Source: Bryum argenteum
Lineage: Eukaryota > Streptophyta > Bryopsida > Bryales > Bryaceae
Assembly (NCBI GenBank): GCA_037043015.1
Contig: CM073325.1
Span: forward strand, 18,703,001 to 18,767,000
Length of the DNA: 64,000 nucleotides
Direction of reading: 5' to 3'
A program made the position numbers and the translations under genes. Below the pieces are notes generated by a model. That model was given only the letters and a program-made list of their open reading frames with translations. It made no database searches and was not told the origin of the DNA. Below are positions 34,978 through 48,230 of this stretch, in pieces (the stretch's first letter is position 1; each line of letters opens with the position of its first letter).

Positions 34978-36380
34978 CTTTCAAGCTTCATGTGGCTAGG
35001 TAATAATTCGATAAGAAGATTGTATTATTATGGGATAACAGCATTCACCCATGTCTCATTGTTTTACCACTATGATAAAACATGATGGTGGCCCATAGTG
35101 GAAAATTTAGGTGAAATGACACATAAAATGTCATTACAAAGAAAGTATGGGCACTACGGATGTAACATATGATACTGTAAAGGTAAGGTATGGTGAATGT
35201 TTATTGTATGAGGGGTGGCACAAGGATGCATGGTTAGTTCTAAAATTAGCAGTTATTATCGTATGCAATCATATATATTGTAAAAATTAGGAAATTCTGT
35301 TCTACAGTTTGCAATTATTGTAGAATAGGAAAACTGTCTTTTAATTTGGTACTCACAGAAAATAATAACTCTAAATTTAACATAATTGATTTCGTGCTCA
35401 TGCTACCATATCATAATTGTAATTTACTTTTTAAAAAAGGTTGGCCGATTACGAAGAATCTTTAGAGATTTCTTGAAGATTTTAAATTCAATTCACAATT
35501 GCAGGTTCGAGGGAAGTTTAACAGTGCATCACATCGTATCCCCGATGCTATCATGGACCAGTTCTTGGTTTTCCCGGCATAAACTTGACAGGCTGCAATA
35601 ATTCAATGACGAGATGCGTACGGACTTAAGCTGCGAGAATTAATCAATTGAACACTAATATAAGTCTCACTTGTAAAATAAAAGGCACTACTCTAAGCTG
35701 TATGACATTCTAGAATTGCATTCACGATTCACATGGTATCTATTCAGTGCCAAAACTGATGCAGCCAGTTACCTGAAGGTGCACAGAATCCATCAGAAAC
35801 AATCGCAGATACTTAACTTCGAGGAGTAGCTCTTGTAGGTTCAAGATTGCCAAGAGACCTGTAAATATGCACGCTGTAATTATACGAGCATTTCGTATCC
35901 ATAATTATCCTGTAATCGCACAAATCCTCATTGAAGAAGACTGCGATCTCTGCTCAGACTTATTACGAGAATATGCTCCTCACTTATTCCGACCAACGCG
36001 AACTAGTTCTATGGTCGATGAGATGGACCCCGACTGAACACCGACACAAACATAATGTGCACGTGAAGTCTATGATTGTGTAAGGAAGAAATTACACAGA
36101 AGTGGCAGGCATTGTCACAACTACCAGTCCCTCGTGGCTCCACCCACAGTAGGGGCAGACTCCGAAAGTTGCGTGACAACAACCAGATGTTCCTGCATCC
36201 TTTACCCTGATACGAGACGACGCAAATGAGAATTCACAGAATGACTATCTAATAAAGATTGTGCCAGTAGGCTTCATTATAAAAACAACCTACAAGAACA
36301 AGTGCTAAGCTTCCCAAGAACAGACGTACAACAATCCCATTTTCACGCTCGATAGCAAGGTCAAATTTACTTTTCTAGCG
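34978..36380. other. Intergenic/3' flank of 14-3-3 copy 1
   Basis: AT-rich up to about 35700, then more balanced. No gene recognised. The 3' UTR of the minus-strand 14-3-3 gene should lie just below 36381. This flank is not shared with copy 2. Confidence 0.45.
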
Positions 36381-37768
<1,388 letters not shown>

Positions 37769-38150
37769 GATGGCCGAGGTTGAAACAAACAGGCGGCGAA
37801 ACAAGCGTAGGAATTCGGCTAGAAGACGATGCGATCTGAAGGACTAGTCGACTCGCTGGGAAGGAGCACGCAACACGAGATCTGGGGAGAGGGGTGCGAA
37901 GGAAATGGCAAATAAGCTCACTGCAACGCTCCGAGGGTCGCGAGGCCTAGGGTTTGAAGCAAGCCCAGCGCCGGGCACCCGCGAATAGTTCCCGGCCCTG
38001 CCCGCAGCCGGATTCCAACCCCTCGTCTGCTCCGGCGAACTGCCCCGCGCCACCTGGAGTGGTGCCAGCTGTTGGGAGGGCTCTACAAGGAAAGGTTTGA
38101 AAACTTCTGACACTGGGCCGGGCCCGGAGATGGTGAGAAACGAGTCCCTC
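37769..38150 (-). promoter_or_regulatory. 5' flank of 14-3-3 copy 1, shared with copy 2
   Basis: Nearly the same sequence occurs upstream of copy 2 (62436-62800), including 'actagtcgactcgctgggaa' and 'gcccgcagccggattccaac'. Similarity fades near 38150. The promoter or 5' UTR was therefore duplicated with the gene. Confidence 0.7.
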
Positions 38151-38340
38151 AACCGACAACGTGGCTCTTGCTACAAGCTGCTTTGGTAAGAAGAAGCGAG
38201 TTCCTTTTGTTTTATTGAGAAATTTATATAATATGTTTCACTAAAGCTTACATATGTTATGTCATGACAATTTTTATAGTATGAGAATGTAATCGTGCCC
38301 TTCCGTACCTCGCACAAGAAAAAATAAAGGGAAAAAGGAC

Positions 38341-38575
38341 TCTAACCCTATTTGACGGTAGCGAGGTGTTTGAATTATCCTCGTATGCATGTGTGGAGGT
38401 CGTAACATCAAGGGTGAGACCACCTCCTCCTCTGAGAGTGACCATTATGTTGAATTCTACCAACCCTATTTGACGGTAGCGAGAACCATTTGAGCTATCC
38501 TCGTATGCATATCTGGAGGTCATAACATCAAGTGTGAGACCACCTCGTCGTCTCAGAGTGACCATCATGCTAGAT
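38341..38575. repeat. Two-copy tandem repeat, unit about 118 bp
   Basis: Both copies start near 'ccctatttgacggtagcgag' (38346 and 38464) and contain 'tatcctcgtatgcat', 'aacatcaag.gtgagaccac' and 'agagtgaccat.atg'. No gene. Confidence 0.75.
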
Positions 38576-40628
38576 CCTATTTAGGACATTCACAATAGAT
38601 TGGCTTTAGGGACAATACTAGTTACATTCAGTCAAATAAAGATGATTTTCCTTTTCTAATTGGCTATACGAGCAGCGACCTTTGGTTTGTTTGCCAAATA
38701 CTTGTGATTGGTGAAAGGTTGCCGCCCTCCACAACCCTTGCTATCCAACTCCCACTCAAACGCATTGTGAATTTTAAGTTAACTTGACTCTTGAAAAATT
38801 CCATGTCGCTTATTGAGAAACCTCGAAACTTTTGGACTTCAAGTATTTTTTTAGTTTTTGTCACGGTGATTTAACAAGTTCATTTAGCGAGTCCCTTAGA
38901 AAAGGGTGTGAATTCAAATAGGTATTTCATTTAGCAACCCCATATCCTTGGCTATATTTAGCTACTTTGTTGGAAATGCCTTCAAACATTACACTAATAA
39001 TAAATATAGTGCTTCAAATACTAATTACAAATCACAACACTTAATAACAAATGCTTGTTAGCGTTGCAACACTACATATTACTTTCAACACTAAATGTAA
39101 ATTACTATCATGTTTCGGTTGTACCCAACATTTTACAGTTTATTATTTGGTGTTGCTATTGGAAACTTGTGACTTGTGTCTTAAATTAAGATTTCAGTGG
39201 TTACTCCAAAAAATCATTATTTAATTGAGAGTATACAAAGCAATTGAGTGCTCCGAGCCAAGAAACTCAAGATGTAGCTTGCAGTGACGAGGTTGTCCTC
39301 ATGAAAGGAAGCAATTTGTGGCAGATGTTGTCCTATGTACAAGGAGAGGTTCCTTCTTTATTGCGGCAAAAGAAGAGATTTGGTAGTCTTAAACTTCAAT
39401 TCACTTTGAACTTGCACTTTCCCTCAAATGCTACTATGTTCATTATCCCAAAGGTGATTGGCAAGACAGACACTTGAAAATCAATGCATGAATTAGTGAA
39501 TTGTCGATTTATAATGAAATGGGACAATCCAATTTTTGTTAAAAGATCAACAATCGCACTAGAAGAAAAAGCCTTTGATACAAGGCATCTCGATGAGGGG
39601 CGCTCGTAGGGGGGAGGCGCTTTTGCTCGCAGATTTTTTATTTAAGCTCACCTCTGTTGTGCAAACAAAATCAATAAGACAATCGAATGATGTAGAACCA
39701 CTCACATACTTGGTATCAAATTCAAGTCAATATATTATATAGTGTAGGGAATCTAAAGACTATAAGAGAAACATACATTAAATTTCATGAATTTCTCTTG
39801 ATATAAATACTTTAGATCTAAAAGAAGTGCGTATATGATTTATCAAATCTAGTATCTAGTCAAATTATAGGATATCAGTTTTTTATAGAGTCTACAATGA
39901 GCTTAATTTTTAACACCTTTAGAATATGACATTTTATCTTCAAGACATATGATATATGAAATTGAACTTCAAGAAATTTGACATTGCGATTGAATTTATT
40001 CAATTCTGTAAATCCGAGATAGAACTATTATAAGAATATTGCACTAACTAGTACCATTACACTCTATTTTAAAGTAATTTAGACACTTTGAGATTATTCA
40101 ATAATTTTCAATTTTATTCGGATTATAGAGCTTCTAAACCCTTGACATCTACAAAAGGTTGCGTCTATTTGGTATGAAGCGACACAATGCAATCAAAGAA
40201 CAAGTTTATTTTAAATAACAACTTGGTTGAAGTTGGAATTTTTAGCAAGGAAATTTTCAAAGCAAGTAGGTGTAACTTCTTTTCTTGTTGAAAGTGATCT
40301 TGGAGTAGTTACGACATAGTACTTGGTAACATACATTGAAAGAAATTATGTGTAATTAGCTCTTGCCATTTTTGTGTAATGACACATGAACAACAAGAAA
40401 TATAGTACATCAAGTAATTAATTGATATATACTAGAGTTAAGAACTTCAACGACTAATCTTTATCAAAATGAACAAATTCAAGCACAAAACTTCCTTTGG
40501 TGGTGTCAAAAAATAAATAATGTATTTACTTTCTTAAATTTGTTCAAATAAAAACTCATGAAATTCATAAAATTATAGTTTTAGCTATTGAATCTTCTAT
40601 ATAAAGCTCCAACTTAGGCAAGAGTAAT
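38576..40628. other. AT-rich intergenic DNA upstream of the H1/protamine-like gene
   Basis: No supported gene. An open stretch at 39244-39477 does not start with ATG and shows no motif. About 38990-39130 contains repeated 'caacactaaat' words reminiscent of the CACTA MITE at 34569, possibly an old relative. Confidence 0.5.
40598..40605 (+). promoter_or_regulatory. TATA box of the H1/protamine-like gene
   Basis: TATATAAA ends 23 bases before the ATG at 40629. With normal TATA-to-start spacing, transcription would begin within a few bases of the start codon, implying an extremely short 5' UTR. Position and match are seen; use is inferred. Confidence 0.5.
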
Positions 40629-41123
40629 ATGGTTTTACCAAATTGTGCCTTGATACGGGAAGCTTTTGTTCACGTAAAAAAACAACGTCAAGGTATAAGT
40701 TTAGTTCAAATTGGCAAGCATCTTGAAGCAACCTATCAAGAGAAACTAGATGCTAAAAAAAAGAAATTCATTACAAGTACGTTCAAGTCATTAGTGCAAG
40801 AAGGAAAACTAATGCGAAAAGGGGCTCTTTATAAATCAACAAAACAACGTGGTGCCATAGTGCTTGCTGATGTTCCTAGGAGAAGATATCAACGAGCAAC
40901 ACGACGCCCTCGTCGTTATCGTAAACCTCTTCGAAAGCGCCAAGTACCACGTCGTCGTCGACATTACAAAGTCCATCTTCCAAAAGGAACTTATCAAAAA
41001 TATAAAAACAAATACTATGATGATCAATTAGATGAGCCTCCAGATTATACTAATAGTGTTCCATCTGTAGAAGTTAGCGAGCAACCTAGGACTACTTCTC
41101 GATCGTCAAATAGACGCCACTAG
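40629..41123 (+). CDS. Linker-histone H1-like protein with arginine-rich, protamine-like tail, 164 aa
   Basis: Single exon, ATG to TAG. Residues about 1-73 form an H1/H5-type winged-helix domain: 'ALIREAFVHVKKQRQGISLV', 'IGKHLEATYQEKL', 'FITSTFKSLVQEGKLMRKGA', 'LYKSTKQ'. Residues about 82-115 are extremely arginine-rich, with blocks RRRYQR, TRRPRRYRK and PRRRRHYK, about 15 Arg in 32 residues. The end is Tyr/Asp/Ser-rich (NKYYDDQLDEPPDYTNS). Canonical plant H1 tails are Lys/Ala/Pro-rich, so this tail is unusual. H1-derived protamine-like proteins are known from sperm of streptophytes with motile sperm, and this gene fits that type. Predicted role: compaction of sperm chromatin in the nucleus. 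Codons are A/T-ending (CGT/CGA for Arg). No intron. Alternative: a divergent somatic H1 variant. Confidence 0.8.
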   Translation: MVLPNCALIREAFVHVKKQRQGISLVQIGKHLEATYQEKLDAKKKKFITSTFKSLVQEGKLMRKGALYKSTKQRGAIVLADVPRRRYQRATRRPRRYRKPLRKRQVPRRRRHYKVHLPKGTYQKYKNKYYDDQLDEPPDYTNSVPSVEVSEQPRTTSRSSNRRH

Positions 41124-41916
41124 ACAATCAATTGATTCATTTCTAACTCAAAATTGTTGAATTTTTTATTAAGTGACACTTGTACTTTATATACTTATTA
41201 TTAGATCTGTAAATACATGTTCAGACATATTTTATGAGACTCCCTACACTTTTCTAGTTGTATTGAATCTTTAAGGAAAACAAGATGATTTACATTTTTT
41301 TTATTTCCTATGTAGAAGGATGGAAAATTCATAACAATCACACATAATGTGTATCAAATTTTGAATAGAAAAGACCAAATGGTTTTATAATCTTGCAAAC
41401 TCCTCTACATAGAGAAAATTTTTCAACACTTACTATTAATAATGTATAATTTTGTTTGAGTTTGTAATTTTAGAAGATTATAATTGATGTTACAACCATC
41501 TTACTTTGCCGATGTGTTAAATAAATATATACAACTTATCAAGTACTTCAATATAATACATCATATTAGACTCAATGTACTCTTCATTATCATATTGTTT
41601 CACTTAACTACTCTAACTATAAACACACATGTATGAATTAAAATAGTGATTTACTAGCGTCGTACGGGTCGTTCCGACAGATGATGACAGTCAACATTCA
41701 CGTGTGACGGTACAAAAGCGTAGATTGAAGATATATATATTTTTTAATATCAACTCTCTTCACTGTCATGAATGGGTGCAATTCTTATATCTAGGTCAAA
41801 GCAATGCTTCCCCGTAAGGTCCCCATTGTCCCGACAAGGAGCTCTTTATATGGTACTTTTAAAATGTATCCCATGTCTACCATTTCCTATTATTTTTATA
41901 TATGCCCATTTTTTTG

Positions 41917-41989
<73 letters not shown>

Positions 41990-42113
41990 ATCCTAAAAAC
42001 ACAAAAGTAGGTAGGTGGTTAGTAAGTTCGTAGGTTGGTAGGTTGGTATGTTAGTAGGTTTGTACATTGCTAGGTAGGAAGGATCACCAGACGATGGACC
42101 CAATTTTGTTTTA
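41124..42113. other. 3' flank of the H1-like gene and AT microsatellite
   Basis: AT-rich. An (AT)n run at about 41919-41985, similar to 14677-14745. Around 42005-42060 are repeated 'taggtaggt/taggttggta' words. No gene. Confidence 0.6.
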
Positions 42114-42219
42114 TACTCCCTCTGTCCCATTATAATTGTCCAATAGGTGTAATGAAATCTCCCTATCGAGGTAGATTTGAGAGAACCTACTGTACAATTA
42201 TAATGGGACATAGGGAGTA
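42114..42219. mobile_element. Stowaway-like MITE, about 106 bp
   Basis: Starts TACTCCCTCTGTCCCATTAT and ends in the near-perfect inverse (ATAATGGGACATAGGGAGTA). TA at each border is the target site. CTCCCTCTGTCCCA ends are classic for plant Stowaway (Tc1/mariner) MITEs. A sister copy lies at 59788-59893. Confidence 0.85.
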
Positions 42220-42802
42220 TATAGATATATAGATTATCTTTTATTTTACCTAGTAACAAGAATTTGCAAAACTCTTAAAGTCATATCTACTTTCACAACC
42301 CATTTTTATTTATCCTCAAAGCACGACTTTTCCATTCTACAACACGTGAAAAATAACCATTCTTTCAACTCTGAATAACATGATCTCACAAGCCGCCAAG
42401 GGATTTAAGGTAAAGATTAGATGTATATAAAAATTCCAATATATTACCGTTACATACTTAAAAATGCGTCCCATTGAATTTGTTTTTACCATGAAGGTAG
42501 TTTTGAGATCTTTCAACTCGACTCAAGAAACACTGTTGAAGCGGTTGCATGATACCGAGGTGCGGTTCGAGATGTCAGCATCTGGAAAGGGATGTGCATT
42601 GAGACCTGGGAAGTGGATAGGCCATTCAAGTCCTTGAGTTGTGACTTTGCCGACGTCGGTGAAGCACCGGTGCTCACTCGCGTCCGAGTTCCCCGACCTT
42701 GGCACTGGCACAATGAAGGCGAACCTTCTCTCCTTGCTCCTTTAGAATTTTGCAATCTCCGATTACATCAGCCTCGTTCTCGGGCGCTTGACAATCAGCG
42801 CC

Positions 42803-45800
42803 ATGGCCGCCCTGGCCTTCAATGCTGGTTGTTGCCTGCGCTCCTCCTTCTTGCCTCCGGTGGCTGCTCTTTCCGCTCCCACTCTCCCTTCATCGCCATG
42901 CCTCTCTATCTCTCCTCTCATTGTCTCTTCGGTGCAGAGCACTAAGGAGAAGGAGAACGACCGGTATTCAACTCTTTTCTCCTCTAGTCCTCGTTTTGTT
43001 ACCTCTCTCGCTGTATAGTATTTCCACCTCCTGCACAACTAGAGCCGATTGAATTTCGATGTTTTTCGTGCTCTAACCTAAATTGCAATTGACGACAAAT
43101 TAGATATGCCTTTTAGCAAGTGCTTCGTGTTCGAAGATTGTGTCAGCTGCTGAAGCTCCTGAGTGAACCGTTGATGAATCTTGGATCAAGCTACAGAATA
43201 TCTATAAGTTCTGATGATTCTCGAATTTGGAAACAAAAATTTAAGTCAGGAAGCATCGCTGGACGGATTTTTTGTGGTTGTGGTCTGTTCAGAATGTGCT
43301 GTTGAAGTGGACTGATTCGTGTTCATGGATGCGCCATCTCTCTCATTCTCTTGATATATAAGGTGTCTCATTTGTTTAGATTTTTCTTTTTGTATTTCAC
43401 GAGTCGATCAAAAGAAGGTGCAGTCCGGAATGTTGGCCGATTGTGTTCCATCTGCAGCTTAGATTGTCATGTTATCTTTGGTCTAGGTACATCGTCATTA
43501 GTGTAAACGGCAGTCTTTTGAATTGGAGGTGGCAATCAATGGGGTGAATTCTGCTTGGCGATGTGCGCGGGTGGAACCAGTACTGCAAGTTAGTGTCTTC
43601 AGAACGTAATGGCGAGCGTTATATTGAAGCTATTTATATCCACTTCTTGGATACATCATCTCTTATGTTCTCTCAGTGAAGTGAAATTTGAATATCTCTT
43701 CGAATCTGCTGAATACGAAGTCTGGACCTTGGAGTTGCATGTTGCTCCGCAAGCCTGGAAAATCAGTTTTATTTCCGACCAACGCAGGAGGCTGACACGA
43801 GGAATTCTTGAGTGTATTGTAGAAAGAGGGCGGGAGTGATTTGGGGTTGTGATCCTCAGTCTATTGAGAACGGTTCACTGCTACAAGATTGGTTAACCCG
43901 TGAAGGCCTTGCGAAACAAAAGCTGGTATTGGACAGAGTGGATTCTGGAGGTAGGGGCCTTGTGGCAACACAAAGCCTGCGTCAGGGTGAACGATTGTTG
44001 TTCGTGCCATCGAGGCTTCTTATTACTGCTGAGTCGGTGAGTTGCTTGCTCACGTGGTATCTCGCTTGCATGTCACTGGAATGAAATTATTTCCATTCTC
44101 TTTCGTGAGTTCTTGTGGAAGACCTTCCTGCAACGTGGTTGCTGTTTTGTAGGTAGTGAGTTTCTTTCAACACATTTAGTTACGGTCACGTCTACTTTTG
44201 TCACAAGGCAATAGGGTTGCTCGTCATCTCAAGCGCATAATCGATCTACAATCTAGTTCGCTTATCTCGAGTTCTGACCTGTGCTGGGGCAGGAGTGGGG
44301 GTGTGTCGAAACAGGCAAGATTATTAAGAACGCCGCTCTCCCAGAGTGGCCCACACTTGCAATTTTTCTCATTAGCGAGGCCAGTCGAGAAAAGTCATCT
44401 CCTTGGTATCCTTACTTCGTTACATTGCCAAAGGCGCCTTCGTCCATCTTGCAGTGGTTAGTGACGAAGCACATATTGCGACAGCATATGAATCTTCACA
44501 ACTTTCAATTCTAAGCTCGCTCTCTAATCAAGTCAAGGATTCAGCAAAACTCCGACATTTTATAATTGAGGAGCATAAACTTTTCTTCTGAATACATCTT
44601 GTGGTTCATGAATAGGACCGAGAATGAAGTCAACGTATGGTTAACAGCATCACCTGTCCGAGAGAAAGCCCTCGAGTGTATTCGAGATGTGACAGAGACG
44701 TAAGATTATGTACCACTTTCTTTCAAACCAGCATGGATTCATCTCATATGCCCTTTTCATTAGCATTTAGATTGCTATCATTTTGTTTGTCTGTTGGCAT
44801 GCTTCATATGGGTAATTAAGAGGATTGAGGTTCTTGAACAGATATCGGGATCTCCGTGCAACCATTTTCTCCAAGCATCCTGAGTTGTTCCCGTCTCAGG
44901 TGTTCAAGATGATTCCTGGTTTACTCTTTCAGTGCAGATCCACTTCGAAGTCTTCCTTTGATTCAAAAACTTAGTTGTTAATGTGTGAGATTGCCTCCGG
45001 ATTAATGGAATGTTTAACTAACTTCAAGCATTTGATGGTGGGAATTTTTCTTCAGGTGTATAATTTGGAGGCCTTCAAATGGGCTTTTGGTATTCTCTTT
45101 TCCCGTCTCGTAAGTACTGCCCTATTCTTCCTTGTCTGTTTACAGTATTTACGGGTCGTCTTAATATCAGCTGGTGAATATCAACTGTGGACGTATTGAC
45201 TTGAATCTAAACATCAATTACGTCGTGGGAAACATCTTTGTTGATCATATTCTTCTGTGATTTTTACTTGACAGGTAAGACTACCATCACTTGACAAACT
45301 TTCCCTTGTACCCTGGGCCGATATGTTGAATCACAATCCTCAGGTACTACTTGAAGCTTTTCGGTGGTCTAGCTGATTCCAATTTTGATGAAGCGTATTG
45401 AAGCAAAGATCTTGTGGTGGAATTTTTTTGTGTTATCTTCAAGTTAGCATTCTTAAAAGTTCTTTGAGTTCCACACCGAAGACGACATCTTGGTTGTTTA
45501 CTGAAGCACCGCCAATGGACCTGCAGGTAGATGCTTTTTTGGATTTCGATCAGAGCAACGGAAAGTCAGTTGCATTCGTAACCGATCGTGCTTATCAATC
45601 TGGAGAACAGGTATGAGCTTGCATGTTCTGCATTTGATTCGCTGTTACTGCGATTGTCTACTGTTGCGAGATTATCTTACGTCGTCGAGAGGGAAAATCA
45701 GCACTAGGCTTGAGTCTGGATTGGAGAGGGCTATTGTACTGCCGAAAGCCGGAGATGGGAACGTGTCTCAGCAAGATGACTATAACAGGTCTTTATTTCT

Positions 45801-47004
45801 TATGGTAAACGATCAAGCGGAGAGCTCCTCCTCGCGTATGGCTTCATTCCATCTGAATTCAATCCACATGATTCTGTGGAGCTGGAAATGGGTCTAGACA
45901 GTAACGACCCTTCTTACGACGCCAAGTTGACCGCCTTGAAAGAGCAAGGCCTTTCTTCGTATCCTCCATATCAGATTTTATTGCGTCATGAATTGATTCG
46001 GCACTTACAGCTTGATGTGATTGCAACTGGTTACGGTAATACCCATTATACTCATTCACCCTCTTCTTCATTCTACCTTGGGAAGGTCAAGTGTGGATCC
46101 TTGACGAAGCAGGCCAGAGAGGTTCCCAGTGAGGAAGGATGGTTTTCCAGCACAATTACTTGCGTATGCTCGGCTAATTTCCAGCCAATCCTCAGACCCG
46201 GCTCAACTATCTCAGGTATGACGTTTCTTTTGAGCAGCTCGTTGCAACTGAGACATGTTCGGGTAAGACCAAAGTCACCCCTTCAAATACGTCTCTGATT
46301 AGTTTAGGTCCATTTCAAGATGGCTCGTTATGAACTGCTGGAACTCGTTCTGCCCAGATAGATTGCTCGAGCAGCCACAGAAGCCAAAGCAACGGCAAAT
46401 GACTCTTCTAATGTGGAGGCCATGACTTCCGCTGAGGAAGAAACTAATGCTTACGAGCGAGTACTGGCTGTTTGTGAGAATGCTATGTCGGAGTACGCTA
46501 AATTCTTGAAGGTGAGCTGGAGAGCAGCAAGTACCATGAAGATTTTACCTCGTACTTCAGAAACTGATATCCACTTAAATTGTCTGGGGTTCGCTAAAAC
46601 ACGGTTTAATGTGAAATTTTGCTTCAGGCTAACGAGGAGTCCGACGATGGCACCGTTGTAGATACCGCCGCACGTATCAGCAGAACGCGGATGTTGAAAG
46701 ACTTGTCTGTGACCCTTTGTAAAAACGAGCAGCGAATGCTGTTTAGGTTACAACATGTAAGATTTTCTCTTCCGTTTGCTACGCCTTGCTATTTCTTTGT
46801 ATTCACACTACTGAATATGACGAAATGAGAATCTTAATCTCGTTCGTTTTGTGGTTGCAACAGATACTGAGAACCGATTTGCGAGGACTTCGTACCTTGG
46901 ACGGCTCTGAAAGCATGAGTGAGGCTGCCAAGGGGAAGGCGAAGCGTGCAAGTGGAGGCCTGTTCAACCTGTTCAAGTGGAATATCGATGTTCTTGAGAA
47001 GTAA
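42803..47004 (+). CDS. SET-domain protein, LSMT-like family, probably plastid, 524 aa, 13 exons
   Basis: Exons 42803-42963, 43829-44036, 44293-44456, 44616-44699, 44842-44899, 45056-45109, 45275-45343, 45527-45610, 45789-45958, 46113-46215, 46362-46511, 46628-46756 and 46864-47004, with frame continuous to TAA. The N terminus (MAALAFNAGCCLRSSFLPPV) is Ser/Ala-rich and basic-leaning, like a chloroplast transit peptide. The interrupted SET domain is seen in 'DRVDSGGRGLVATQSLRQGE', 'WPTLAIFLISEASREKSSPW', 'FKWAFGILFSRLVRLP', the cofactor motif 'WADMLNHN' (N262-H263) and 'EQVFISYGKRSSGELLLAYG' (Y299). A Rubisco LSMT-type substrate-binding C-terminal domain follows (about 305-480), ending 'NEQRMLFRLQHILRTDLRGL'. 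These enzymes methylate lysines of plastid proteins such as aldolase or Rubisco large subunit; the substrate here is unknown. Exon 2's acceptor (after 43828) was chosen because it alone keeps frame with exon 1. Confidence 0.9.
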
Positions 47005-48060
47005 ATTTTGGTTGTAAGAATTAGAGGACCGACCATCCAATGAGATGTAGAGGTAGAGAGATTGCAAGCTCTTACTCCATTCCATCCGTTATGGAAATAG
47101 CGACCCAGCAGTCATGCGAGGTACAATAAATAGGCCTAATGTCCAACTCCATCTATGAGATGACTCACTTATCTTTCTCCACTTTTAAGGATGCAATATC
47201 GAAATGTCATTGAATGTCATTGTACCACTAAACAGTGTCCTTGAATGTCATTGTACCACTAAACAGTGTCATTGAATGTCATTGGTTTGTGAGCATGCGA
47301 GCATATATTTTTTGCCATATGACTATAGGAACACGGTATCCTAACCTTCAGCTTCGATTAACCATATTGTGTGATACAAACTCAGCTGAGAGCACTAAGC
47401 ACAAAGCGGCTACCAGTCTGGATGAGACACAACTATCAACTGGAAGTGCGAAAGTGATGCAGATGATAAGGAATATGAGACGTGGTCATCAGGTGTAAGA
47501 TGAAGTTACTTCTAAGAACTCGTGGGGGCTAGGGTCTGTCGTGTTTGTTGATATGCTCCATAGCCCAGCTTGGAATCTCGGTACCTCTAATTTCGGTGGT
47601 GTAACTTCTCTCGCTCTCTGTACGCCTCAGCATACCTGCACAGTTAAACGAACATGTATTGAGGTCCTGCCAGAAGATCGCTTCTTTTTTAACACTAACC
47701 CATCCGTTCCTCGAAGTCCAGGCATCAACGAGTTAAGATTTGTGAGGAGCGGTTTAAGATCGGTGCCCGGAACGACTGGAAGGAACTGGCTGCCTGCAGT
47801 TTTCCAACACTTACAGCGGCTGGGCGAACTCACATCAGTCGTGGAGGCGTTCTTGTGTGCATATGCTTGTGCTACAAAGATTCACTCCAGGAATAAAATG
47901 GCATTATGTTTTCCATCCACTCTTCATGCTACAACCATACATACTTCAGTATTGTGATTCTAAAAGCGAAGGTCTATGTTCTTGAATGAAGTAGTAGTCC
48001 ATTCCATGTGAAGTGGAGGGAGGTCAAGAATGAAAGTATGAATGAAAGAAAGTAACGTAC
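47005..48060. other. Intergenic, with a short tandem repeat
   Basis: Two copies plus a partial of a 31-bp unit ('tgtaccactaaacagtgtc.t') at about 47210-47285. The remainder, including open frames at 47541-47957, shows no recognisable protein. Confidence 0.55.
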
Positions 48061-48230
48061 CCGTAGCTGCCAAAGACGGGCACCCACAACCAGAGAGCAG
48101 AGACCCAATTGTCATTGAAGCGCTTCTTGGTCTTGTAGCTGAAGTCATGGAGAATGCCGCGCCATATGTATTGGTGGCACGGCGACAGCGAGTAAGTAAC
48201 CTCTTTTAGGCGCATCGGCACCTTCCCCAT
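48024..48230 (-). CDS. QCR8-like protein (cytochrome bc1 complex subunit 8), C terminus uncertain
   Basis: From ATG at 48230 the minus strand reads 'MGKVPMRLKEVTYSLSPCHQ', then 'RGILHDFSYKTKKRFNDNWV' and 'SALWLWVPVFGSYGY'. This follows plant QCR8 proteins over about 57 residues (MGK start, 'YSLSP', a Trp-rich single membrane segment, 'GTY/GSY'). The open frame runs on to a stop at 48024, giving 68 aa against about 72 in plants, but the last 11 residues (VTFFHSYFHS) do not match the conserved charged end of the family. A GT donor lies exactly after the conserved part (48060-48059), so the true end may be on another exon; I did not find one down to about 47000. Either a divergent end, a missed exon or a truncated copy. 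If functional, it would sit in the mitochondrial inner membrane in complex III. Confidence 0.6.
   Translation of the reverse strand: MGKVPMRLKEVTYSLSPCHQYIWRGILHDFSYKTKKRFNDNWVSALWLWVPVFGSYGYVTFFHSYFHS

Noticed and set aside
38990-39130. Possible CACTA MITE
   Set aside because: Repeated 'caacactaaat' words resemble 34569-34977 but no paired terminal repeats could be found.
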